8,524 bases of DNA. Source: an uncultured Spongiibacteraceae bacterium. GTDB lineage: Bacteria > Pseudomonadota > Gammaproteobacteria > Pseudomonadales > Dasaniaceae. The stretch covers positions 1-8,524 of the forward strand of contig CALBVI010000097.1 in NCBI GenBank assembly GCA_937969395.1. The letters are read 5' to 3'. The position numbers and the translations under genes are program-made. Shown one piece after another: positions 1 through 5,350 of this stretch; position 1 is the first letter of the stretch, and each line of letters opens with the position of its first letter. Below the pieces are notes generated by a model that had not been told where the DNA came from, did no database searches, and was given only the letters and a program-made list of their open reading frames with translations.

Positions 1-168
1 AATCAAGTGATTCCAGGTTGGACAGAGGGTTTGCAATTAATGGTTGTTGGCGAGAAAACCCGTTTATTTATTCCCAGTGAGTTAGCGTATGGGAATCGCG
101 CGGCGGGCAGTATTGGTCCAGGTTCAACGTTGATTTTTGATGTTGAGTTGCTAGGTATTAATGAATAA
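1..168 (+). CDS. FKBP-type peptidyl-prolyl cis-trans isomerase, C-terminal part
   Basis: The window opens inside a coding region whose last 55 codons run to a TAA stop. The visible protein is the C-terminal half of an FKBP domain: [12 protein letters not shown], then the strand with [15 protein letters not shown], then the closing [12 protein letters not shown] strand. These are the hallmark FKBP segments, including the Ile-Pro/Ala-Tyr pair that lines the proline-binding pocket. The family catalyses cis-trans isomerisation of Xaa-Pro bonds in folding proteins. Location in the cell (cytoplasm, periplasm or outer-membrane-associated, as in FkpA or Mip types) cannot be judged because the N-terminus is outside the window. 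It lies 62 nt upstream of the globin gene on the same strand, so co-transcription is possible but not shown. Confidence 0.93.
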   Translation, partial: NQVIPGWTEGLQLMVVGEKTRLFIPSELAYGNRAAGSIGPGSTLIFDVELLGINE

Positions 169-220
169 CTAGCGGTTAAGTTATCGGTTGAAAGTGAGTA
201 ATAGGTTTTTATTAGTATAC

Positions 221-224
221 GGAG
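221..224 (+). promoter_or_regulatory. Ribosome binding site supporting the GTG start of the globin
   Basis: A GGAG core sits 6 nt before the GTG at 231. The reading frame is closed by a TAG at 213-215, so no upstream start exists. The next in-frame ATG (Met44) would remove the A and B helices and the B10 tyrosine of the globin. This makes GTG 231 the likely start. Confidence 0.7.
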
Positions 225-230
225 TGGTTA

Positions 231-671
231 GTGTCTCAATCTGAGCAGAATTCAAATACCAAGTCATTACCGCGGCAATATGGTGATGGTGACGCCTCTT
301 ATCAAGCTGCTGGCGGTGAGGTCGGGATTAAACAGCTGGTCGATGACTTTTATGATGTGATGGGGGAGCTACCTCAGGCAAGTAGAATACGCGCCATGCA
401 CCCAGATGATTTAGAGGTTACCAGAGATAAGTTGACGCGTTTTTTGTGCGGCTGGTTAGGTGGTCCAAAATTGTTTCGCGAAAAGTATGGGCCTATTCAA
501 ATCCCTCGCGCCCATAGCCAGTTAGATATTGGGGTTGATGAGCGCGATGCATGGCTGAAGTGTATGGAGTTAGCTTTAGAAAAGCAGGCAGCATATGATG
601 CCTCATTTAAGCGCTATATGCTGAAGGAGCTTTTTCGGCCAGCAGATCGCAGTCGTACCCGAGAAGAATAA
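231..671 (+). CDS. Group II truncated hemoglobin (TrHbO type)
   Basis: This 146-residue protein is a 2-over-2 globin of group II, a heme protein that binds O2 and in some relatives handles NO or peroxide. Visible landmarks are FYDVM at 40-44 with Tyr41 as the expected B10 distal residue, RIRAMHPDDL at 52-61 (CD region), and FLCGWLGGP at 71-79 (E helix). His95 in RAHSQLDIG is the likely proximal F8 heme ligand. Trp108 in ERDAWLKCM is the G8 tryptophan typical of groups II and III. About 25 polar N-terminal residues precede the fold, and a short charged tail follows it. The GTG start is preceded by GGAG. The stop is only 2 nt from the next gene's ATG, so the globin and K+ channel are very probably one transcript. 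Residue numbering to globin positions is by motif, not alignment. The exact ligand chemistry is unknown. Confidence 0.93.
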   Translation: MSQSEQNSNTKSLPRQYGDGDASYQAAGGEVGIKQLVDDFYDVMGELPQASRIRAMHPDDLEVTRDKLTRFLCGWLGGPKLFREKYGPIQIPRAHSQLDIGVDERDAWLKCMELALEKQAAYDASFKRYMLKELFRPADRSRTREE

Positions 672-673
672 AA

Positions 674-1504
674 ATGACAGAACAATCCACCGAATCAACA
701 TCAAATGAAACAATGAAAGAAACGGTTTACCGTGTCATTTTTGGCACTGATACGCCTGCCGGTCGTCGTTTTGATGTGTTCTTGATTATAGCCATTGTTA
801 TTAGTGTAATAGCGGTGAGTCTCGATTCTGTTGAACGTTTTAATCAGCGCTATGATTTTCATTTGTTCGTCGTTGAGTGGTTTTTTACGCTGTTATTTAC
901 GGCTGAATATGTTGTTAGGTTGTGGTGTTCGCCCAAGCCTAAAGTTTATGCGCGCAGCTTTTATGGTGTGGTTGATCTGCTGTCAATTTTACCGGGCTAT
1001 CTGTCATTATTTTTCCCGGCCGCCAGCTTATTATTGGTTATTCGCTTATTAAGAGTGTTGCGTATTTTCCGGGTATTGAAGCTTTTTCAATACATGTCGG
1101 AGACCAACGTACTGATGCGTTCTTTGGCGATGGCGCGAAGAAAAATATTAATTTTTATGTTTTCTGTGTCGGTATTAGTCGTTATTTTCGGTTCTCTTAT
1201 GTATATCATTGAGGGGCCGGCTTATGGTTTTACCAGCATTCCCAAAAGCGTCTACTGGGCAGTTGTAACTATTACTACGGTTGGCTATGGCGATATTACG
1301 CCGCATACCGTCTTCGGGCAGATTATTGCCAGCTTTGCGATGTTGATTGGCTATGCCATTCTTGCGGTGCCAACAGGTATTATTAGTGCTGAATTAATAG
1401 CTGAAATACAAAAAGAAAAGTCGAATAAATTTTGTGCGACCTGTAACCGCTCAGGCCATGACAATAATGCCAAGCACTGCAAATTTTGTGGGGTTGAGTT
1501 GTAG
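674..1504 (+). CDS. Voltage-gated potassium channel with C-terminal zinc ribbon
   Basis: This is a 276-residue six-TM ion channel of the bacterial Kv type, in the inner membrane. Segments visible are S1 at about 33-52, S2 at 64-85, S3 at 97-117 and S4 at about 119-139. S4 carries basic residues at every third position (Arg124, 127, 130, 133, Lys136), which is a voltage sensor. S5 is at 157-178, the pore helix at 190-200, the K+ selectivity filter TVGYGD at 202-207, and S6 at 213-240. The cytoplasmic tail is short, with no RCK/TrkA-N domain. It ends in CATC and CKFC (Cys254, 257, 269, 272), an 11-residue-spaced four-cysteine zinc ribbon. The ATG is 2 nt after the globin stop, and the only SD-like bases lie within the globin's last codons, so translation is likely coupled. 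K+ selectivity is inferred from the filter. The gating stimulus is not known. Confidence 0.94.
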   Translation: MTEQSTESTSNETMKETVYRVIFGTDTPAGRRFDVFLIIAIVISVIAVSLDSVERFNQRYDFHLFVVEWFFTLLFTAEYVVRLWCSPKPKVYARSFYGVVDLLSILPGYLSLFFPAASLLLVIRLLRVLRIFRVLKLFQYMSETNVLMRSLAMARRKILIFMFSVSVLVVIFGSLMYIIEGPAYGFTSIPKSVYWAVVTITTVGYGDITPHTVFGQIIASFAMLIGYAILAVPTGIISAELIAEIQKEKSNKFCATCNRSGHDNNAKHCKFCGVEL

Positions 1505-1664
1505 CGCAGTGTTTGTTCTTTCAATGGCGCTTATACCCTAATTACTGTATGCTGCGCAGCCACACAGAACCGTGCTTTATCGTGTTTATTGATTACCTAT
1601 TTAATATCCGCTTCTATTGATTGTTCTCACCTTTTTTTGTTAATTATTATTTATTGAGATTGTT

Positions 1665-3014
1665 ATGAGCTTTGCCTCTTTGGGCCTGTCTGAGCCTATT
1701 CTAAAAGCTGTTGCTGAACAGGGTTACGATACACCGTCGCCAATTCAAGCTAAGGCTATTCCTATTGTTATCGAGGGGCGTGATGTTATGGCCGCCGCTC
1801 AAACCGGTACCGGTAAAACAGCTGGTTTTACGTTGCCTCTTTTGGAGCGTTTATCGTCAGGTCGGCCCGCTAATTCTAATCAAATACGCGCGCTGGTATT
1901 AACACCAACCCGTGAGTTAGCTGCGCAAGTTGCAGACAGTGTTGCGACCTATGGCAAGTATTTAAACCTGAAATCAACGGTTGTGTTTGGTGGTGTGAAA
2001 ATTAACCCACAGATGATGAAGCTGCGACAGGGCACTGATATTTTAGTCGCGACTCCAGGGCGACTACTGGATTTGTATAATCAAAATGCAGTTAAGTTTG
2101 ATCAAGTAGAAGTACTGGTGCTAGATGAAGCAGATCGTATGCTTGATATGGGTTTTATCCATGACATCAGAAAGATTTTGGCAAAACTGCCGAAGAATCG
2201 CCAAAATTTAATGTTTTCAGCAACCTTCTCAAATGATATTCGCAGCTTAGCGAAAGGGATTGTTAATAACCCTGCTGAGGTTTCGGTGAGTCCGCCTAAT
2301 AGTACCGTTGAGACGGTAGAGCAATTAATTTATCCCGTTGATAAAGCACGCAAAGGTAAGTTGCTTGCGCATTTAATTAAAGATAAGAAGTGGCACCAAG
2401 TACTTGTTTTTAGTCGCACTAAGCATGGGGCTAACCGCCTAGCTAAAGACTTAGATGCTAAAGGTATTAAAGCTGCGGCGATTCATGGCAATAAAAGCCA
2501 GGGCGCGCGCACCCGTGCTTTAGCCGAATTCAAGCAAGGCGAAGTGCAGGTGTTGGTCGCAACAGATATAGCTGCTCGTGGTTTGGATATCGACTTGTTG
2601 CCCTTTGTAGTTAATTTTGATTTGCCTAATGTCTCTGAAGATTATGTTCATCGCATTGGTCGTACTGGCCGCGCTGGCGCGTCTGGTTTGGCGGTGTCAT
2701 TGGTTTGTGCTGACGAAACAAAGTTACTCTTCGATATTGAGCGTTTAATTCAGCAAGTGTTGCCAAGGGAAATTATTGCGGGTTTTGAGCCTGTACATGA
2801 ACTACCGGCATCGCGGTTAGATAAAAGACCTTTTAAAGCAAAAAAACCGAAAAAGCCTAGAGTTGAACATAAGGATGGTCAGCGCTCTGGTGGTAATGCT
2901 CAGGGTAATAAAGCTGACGGTAAGAGTAAAACTATGAATAACGGTCGCAATAGGCGTGGCCCAGCCAAAGCTAATCCGGCTGGCAATAGGTCACGTCGTG
3001 GGCCCGCAAAATAA
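1665..3014 (+). CDS. rhlE: ATP-dependent RNA helicase RhlE, DEAD-box family
   Basis: This 449-residue protein holds a complete DEAD-box core that unwinds short RNA duplexes with ATP. RhlE relatives act in ribosome assembly and RNA turnover. In order it shows the Q motif with Gln28 (SPIQ), Walker [10 protein letters not shown] at 44-52, PTRELAAQ at 81-88, GG at 109-110, TPGR at 130-133 and DEAD at 154-157. SAT follows at 185-187, VFSRT at 248-252, [11 protein letters not shown] at 299-309, and [10 protein letters not shown] at 329-338 with the arginine fingers. Residues 387-449 form a Lys/Arg/Gly/Asn-rich disordered tail with two RRGPAK copies (430-435 and 444-449), a likely RNA-binding extension. 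The start has a GAG 6 nt upstream, a weak SD. Its T-rich 160-nt leader might hold its own promoter. The RhlE subfamily call rests on the N-terminal [15 protein letters not shown] and the tail; other DEAD-box paralogs are close. Confidence 0.93.
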   Translation: MSFASLGLSEPILKAVAEQGYDTPSPIQAKAIPIVIEGRDVMAAAQTGTGKTAGFTLPLLERLSSGRPANSNQIRALVLTPTRELAAQVADSVATYGKYLNLKSTVVFGGVKINPQMMKLRQGTDILVATPGRLLDLYNQNAVKFDQVEVLVLDEADRMLDMGFIHDIRKILAKLPKNRQNLMFSATFSNDIRSLAKGIVNNPAEVSVSPPNSTVETVEQLIYPVDKARKGKLLAHLIKDKKWHQVLVFSRTKHGANRLAKDLDAKGIKAAAIHGNKSQGARTRALAEFKQGEVQVLVATDIAARGLDIDLLPFVVNFDLPNVSEDYVHRIGRTGRAGASGLAVSLVCADETKLLFDIERLIQQVLPREIIAGFEPVHELPASRLDKRPFKAKKPKKPRVEHKDGQRSGGNAQGNKADGKSKTMNNGRNRRGPAKANPAGNRSRRGPAK

Positions 3015-3041
3015 ACATAGTTTCAGTTGTTAGTAAATTTT

Positions 3042-3351
3042 AGAGCGCGATCATGTAGTGAAAAAATTGTCCGTATGGTTATGAATTAATGGTTTGTAAC
3101 CCTACGATTGCATAGTGGCTGCCCGTTGCATGTGTTGAGTCAATAACATCTATCTGGCTTGATGACATAATATGCATGGTGGTGCGGTTGCGAGTAATAC
3201 CATCAATGCGCTTTGCTATGGCTTCATGTCCAGTATGTTTTCCTTTAGAGCTTATAACGACACTACCGTTGCTGGTAAACAGTTGGGCGTGCGCTGTGCT
3301 GTCAAAACTGTCGCGGGTCATTCCGTAATACCCTACTAGTTTTTTATTTCA
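3042..3351 (-). pseudogene. NTF2/SnoaL-like protein remnant
   Basis: An 80-codon open stretch (3079-3321, ATG to TAA) resembles the middle of SnoaL/NTF2-like proteins. It shows AQLFTSNGSVVI, then GKHTGHEAIAKRI, then RTTMHIMSSSQIDVID and ATGSHYAIVG, the usual order of strand, helix and strand in that cone-shaped fold. Complete members are usually about 120-150 residues. Here the first helix is missing, and an in-frame TGA closes the frame ten codons before the ATG with no other start in between. At the other end the frame continues past TAA with PYGQFFHYMIAL before a second stop, which looks like a family C-terminal strand cut off by a nonsense change. I therefore call it a decayed gene rather than a functional 80-residue protein. 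No clear SD is seen. Family members range from polyketide cyclases to dehydratases, so no function can be given. Confidence 0.55.
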
Positions 3352-3510
3352 GCTCTTATTTGTAACTTGTTGTTTGTATTCTGAGCGTAGCTTGTGTTGG
3401 TGAAGAGCAATAAGCTTATTGCGTTTTTTAGGGTTTATACATTGGCGCTTATATTGCGGCCTAGGTAAAAAGCTACGGTAGTTAACGGGATGGGAATAAT
3501 TAGTAGCATT
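3334..3510 (-). other. Stop-free stretch in frame after the tag stop codon
   Basis: Directly after the tag TAA, the same frame stays open for 55 codons until a TGA near 3340. It encodes a basic, Lys/Arg/Gln-rich sequence containing SFLPRPQYKRQCINPKKRNK and HQHKLRSEYKQQ. It has no ATG, GTG or TTG, so it is not a conventional gene. It could be a remnant of a small ORF that lost its start, a stop-codon extension of tag, or chance. I do not recognise the peptide. Confidence 0.2.
3407..3429 (+). terminator. Candidate rho-independent terminator at the rhlE side of a convergent region
   Basis: A perfect 16-nt palindrome at 3407-3422 (GCAATAAGCTTATTGC) can fold into a 6-bp stem with an AGCU loop. 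It is followed on the + strand by G and six T. The stem has only two G-C pairs, so it would be weak. It sits about 390 nt past rhlE and before tag, where it could stop rhlE transcripts running antisense into tag. On the - strand there is no T-run. Confidence 0.4.
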
Positions 3511-4080
3511 TTATGTGAGTTGTTTATAACGAAAGCAATGACTTGTGTGATCGTTCACCATGCCTATCGCTTGCATATAGGCGTACATAATCGTTGAGCC
3601 AACAAATTTGAAGCCGCGTTTTTTCAAGTCTTTGCTGAGTGTGTCTGATATATCAGTTGTGGCGGGTACATCAGCTAAAGTTTTAAATGTATTAATGACT
3701 GGTTTGTTATTAACAAATGCCCATAGGTAGTTTGAGAAACTACCATATTCTTGCTGTATTTTAATAAAGGCAATAGCGTTTGTTCTGGTGGAAAAAACTT
3801 TTAATCGATTGCGAACGATATTAGGGTTGAGTAATAGTTTTTCTAATTTTTTATCGCTAAATTTGGCCACTTTATTAACATCAAAATGTTCAAATGCTTG
3901 TTGATATCCCTCTCGCTTTTTTAAAATAGTTATCCAAGATAAGCCTGCTTGCGCGCCTTCTAGGATCAAAAATTCAAATAATTTCTTATCATCGTGGCAA
4001 GGCACGCCCCATTCATCGTCGTGGTATTGCAGATAAATTTCTTCACTTTCACACCAGCTACATCGAGGAAGGGAATTCAT
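3511..4080 (-). CDS. tag: DNA-3-methyladenine glycosylase I
   Basis: This is a 189-residue, full-length Tag. It removes 3-methyladenine from alkylated DNA by cleaving the N-glycosidic bond and so starts base-excision repair in the cytoplasm. The N-terminus reads RCSWC (6-10), then YHDDEWG (19-25), LEGAQAGLSW (40-49), and near the end NDHTSHC (177-182). By comparison with the E. coli enzyme, Cys7, His20, His178 and Cys182 should form its structural zinc site. Glu41 and Trp49 match the base-recognition residues. The ATG at 4080 is right because RC-W starts the family at about this distance; the SD (GGAT) is weak. It lies 33 nt downstream of an AraC-type regulator on the same strand, so the two are likely co-transcribed. 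The sequence shows no induction site. Confidence 0.95.
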   Translation of the reverse strand: MNSLPRCSWCESEEIYLQYHDDEWGVPCHDDKKLFEFLILEGAQAGLSWITILKKREGYQQAFEHFDVNKVAKFSDKKLEKLLLNPNIVRNRLKVFSTRTNAIAFIKIQQEYGSFSNYLWAFVNNKPVINTFKTLADVPATTDISDTLSKDLKKRGFKFVGSTIMYAYMQAIGMVNDHTSHCFRYKQLT

Positions 4081-4113
4081 AGTCTATCCATCTTAATTTG
4101 CCTAGGGCTATAG

Positions 4114-4908
4114 TTAGCCATGAGATATATCAGATGCCAGTTTTACTATATGGCTTTCTCTGACTAACTGCGAAGGTGTCATGCCAAGCATTTGGCGGCA
4201 GGCCCTAGTGTAATGGGCCGCATCAGAAAAACCGGCATCAAGAGCGGCTTTAGCAATAGTGGTACCGGTAAACATTTTAAAGCAGGTTTGGCACATTTTG
4301 TACCACAGCATATAGCGCTTTATGGGTAGGCCGATTTCATTAGAAAACAAGTGAGATAATCTACTGCATGAGAGGTTAATTTTTTTAGCTAGTTCATTGA
4401 GCGTGATGTCATGGCCGTTGGCTTGATGAATAAGTGCTATAACCTGCTCAATTCTAGGGTCTTTTTTTACCGGGTCGGGTGTAGATCCTGCTAGCCTATC
4501 AGTTATGTTGTCAGCTGCATTACAGGCCTCCTCTATAGTTAGCAGCCCTTTATTAAACCCTTGTAGTTGTTGTCGGCAGTATTCAATATCTTCCGGTATG
4601 GGTGTTACCACATTTTCTTTACTCAAATAACGCGTCATGATTTTTTGCGTTTGATCAGCTTCTGGCTGTATGAGTAACAGTGCGCGCCAAGTGTTTTCAG
4701 CGGTCACTTGATGCATGTAGTTAGGTTTAATTATTGAGCATTCTGTAGACGTTTCGCCATCCGGATATTTAATTAAAAAAGGACGGTGTTCAAGGTTTAA
4801 GGTGACTTGTAACGCGTGATGGTTGTGGTCCTCATTTTCTAAAACATTGCTAATCATCAGTATTCTACCTTTGGTAAGGTAGACAAAAGATTCCGCGTTT
4901 GGGAGCAT
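4114..4908 (-). CDS. AraC-family transcriptional regulator
   Basis: This 264-residue protein carries a C-terminal AraC/XylS DNA-binding domain with two helix-turn-helix units. The first is at about 169-190 (LNELAKKINLSCSRLSHLF). The second is at about 217-239 (IAKAALDAGFSDAAHYTRAC) and is followed by the family signature GMTPSQL (242-248). The N-terminal ~100 residues look like a small beta-rich cupin-like sensing domain (for example IIKPNYMHQV at 59-68), joined by a helical linker at 105-140. No ligand can be read from it. It lacks the methyl-acceptor cysteine module of Ada, so it is not an Ada protein despite sitting directly upstream of tag. The ATG at 4908 has a GGA about 9 nt upstream. 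Its promoter should lie in the 440-nt gap before it. Target genes are unknown; tag, 33 nt downstream, is the obvious candidate partner. Confidence 0.9.
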   Translation of the reverse strand: MLPNAESFVYLTKGRILMISNVLENEDHNHHALQVTLNLEHRPFLIKYPDGETSTECSIIKPNYMHQVTAENTWRALLLIQPEADQTQKIMTRYLSKENVVTPIPEDIEYCRQQLQGFNKGLLTIEEACNAADNITDRLAGSTPDPVKKDPRIEQVIALIHQANGHDITLNELAKKINLSCSRLSHLFSNEIGLPIKRYMLWYKMCQTCFKMFTGTTIAKAALDAGFSDAAHYTRACRQMLGMTPSQLVRESHIVKLASDISHG

Positions 4909-5058
4909 GAGATTCGATCCAATTAAATGACACAGTACGTCTTTACTGCAATTTTATTATCAAAGGACTTACTTAATGCCAAGCCTTTATTTGCCTGTAT
5001 ATTGTCACAGCAGTATCTAAATAATCAATGTTAATTATATGATTTTTGCGAGGAGGCT

Positions 5059-5145
5059 ATGTGTACTTATGTTTATTATTGTAAGTGCCTATGCCTGCAG
5101 TTAAATATCGCTCATTTAAGCATTATCGTTAACTATTGTTGGTAA
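5059..5145 (+). CDS. Possible 28-residue cysteine-rich small ORF
   Basis: A perfect Shine-Dalgarno core AGGAGG (5051-5056) precedes an ATG at 5059, which opens a 28-codon frame ending at TAA 5143-5145. The peptide begins MCTYVYYCKCLCLQLNIAH and has five cysteines (2, 8, 10, 12, 27). The SD-to-ATG gap is only 2 nt, which is too short for good initiation. Other nearby starts (GTG 5061, ATG 5069) give 7 and 11 codons. The stop falls in the right-hand side of the inverted repeat, an arrangement seen in leader peptides, but no regulated gene follows on this strand. It could be chance. Confidence 0.18.
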   Translation: MCTYVYYCKCLCLQLNIAHLSIIVNYCW

Positions 5146-5159
5146 TAGTTAACGATAAT
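5122..5159. repeat. Perfect 16-bp inverted repeat with 6-nt spacer
   Basis: The left arm ATTATCGTTAACTATT (5122-5137) and the right arm AATAGTTAACGATAAT (5144-5159) are exact reverse complements around GTTGGT. Each arm contains the self-complementary hexamer GTTAAC. No T-run follows on either strand, so it does not look like a terminator. It could be an operator for a dimeric or tetrameric regulator, or an RNA hairpin. Confidence 0.85.
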
Positions 5160-5317
5160 TTAACCATGATAATGATTTTAAAAGCGATTTTTATTTGTTG
5201 GGCTGATTATGTATTTATTGTGGTTGTAAATGTGTTTAATCGCGACAGGTTTTTTCACAAAATGAGCTGTTGTTTTATTTAAGTCTAGGAGCAAAAGCAG
5301 ATTTAAATGTCAGTTGA

Positions 5318-5350
5318 TTAAATTAAAACCTTCACTATTGTGAGGGTTTT
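5318..5350 (-). terminator. Rho-independent terminator after the cNMP/rhodanese gene
   Basis: Two 11-nt arms (5325-5335 and 5340-5350) flank a 4-nt loop and overlap the gene's TAA stop by two bases. The - strand transcript forms AAAACCCTCAC-AATA-GTGAAGGTTTT with one C-A mismatch, followed by a U-rich AAUUUA. In + strand RNA the same position becomes a G-U wobble, so the hairpin may also work in the other direction. Confidence 0.65.

Larger units (their letters stand above)
4909..5348. other. 440-nt AT-rich intergenic region between two - strand genes
   Basis: No convincing gene of normal size lies here on either strand. It contains the upstream region of the AraC-type gene, a perfect 16-bp inverted repeat (5122-5159), and an AGGAGG sequence (5051-5056) before a 28-codon ORF. 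GATAAT hexamers occur at 5154-5159 and 5168-5173, the latter followed by GATTTT. A terminator hairpin lies at the right edge. On the + strand TTGTCA near 5004 is a good -35 match, but no matching -10 box sits at the right spacing. Confidence 0.6.

Noticed and set aside
188..218. TTGAAA and TAGTAT as a promoter for the globin
   Set aside because: The spacing would be 19 nt, and the transcript would start at or after the ribosome binding site at 221-224.
831..1052. 73-codon + strand frame inside the K+ channel gene
   Set aside because: It overlaps the S2-S4 coding of a well-supported channel, shows no family motif and has no RBS.
1504..1532. AGCGC...GCGCT inverted repeat after the channel gene
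   Set aside because: A 5-bp stem with a loop of about 18 nt and no T-run is not a credible terminator.
5166..5282. 38-codon hydrophobic + strand frame starting MIMILKAIFICW
   Set aside because: It could encode one membrane segment, but there is no Shine-Dalgarno sequence and T-rich DNA gives hydrophobic codons by chance.
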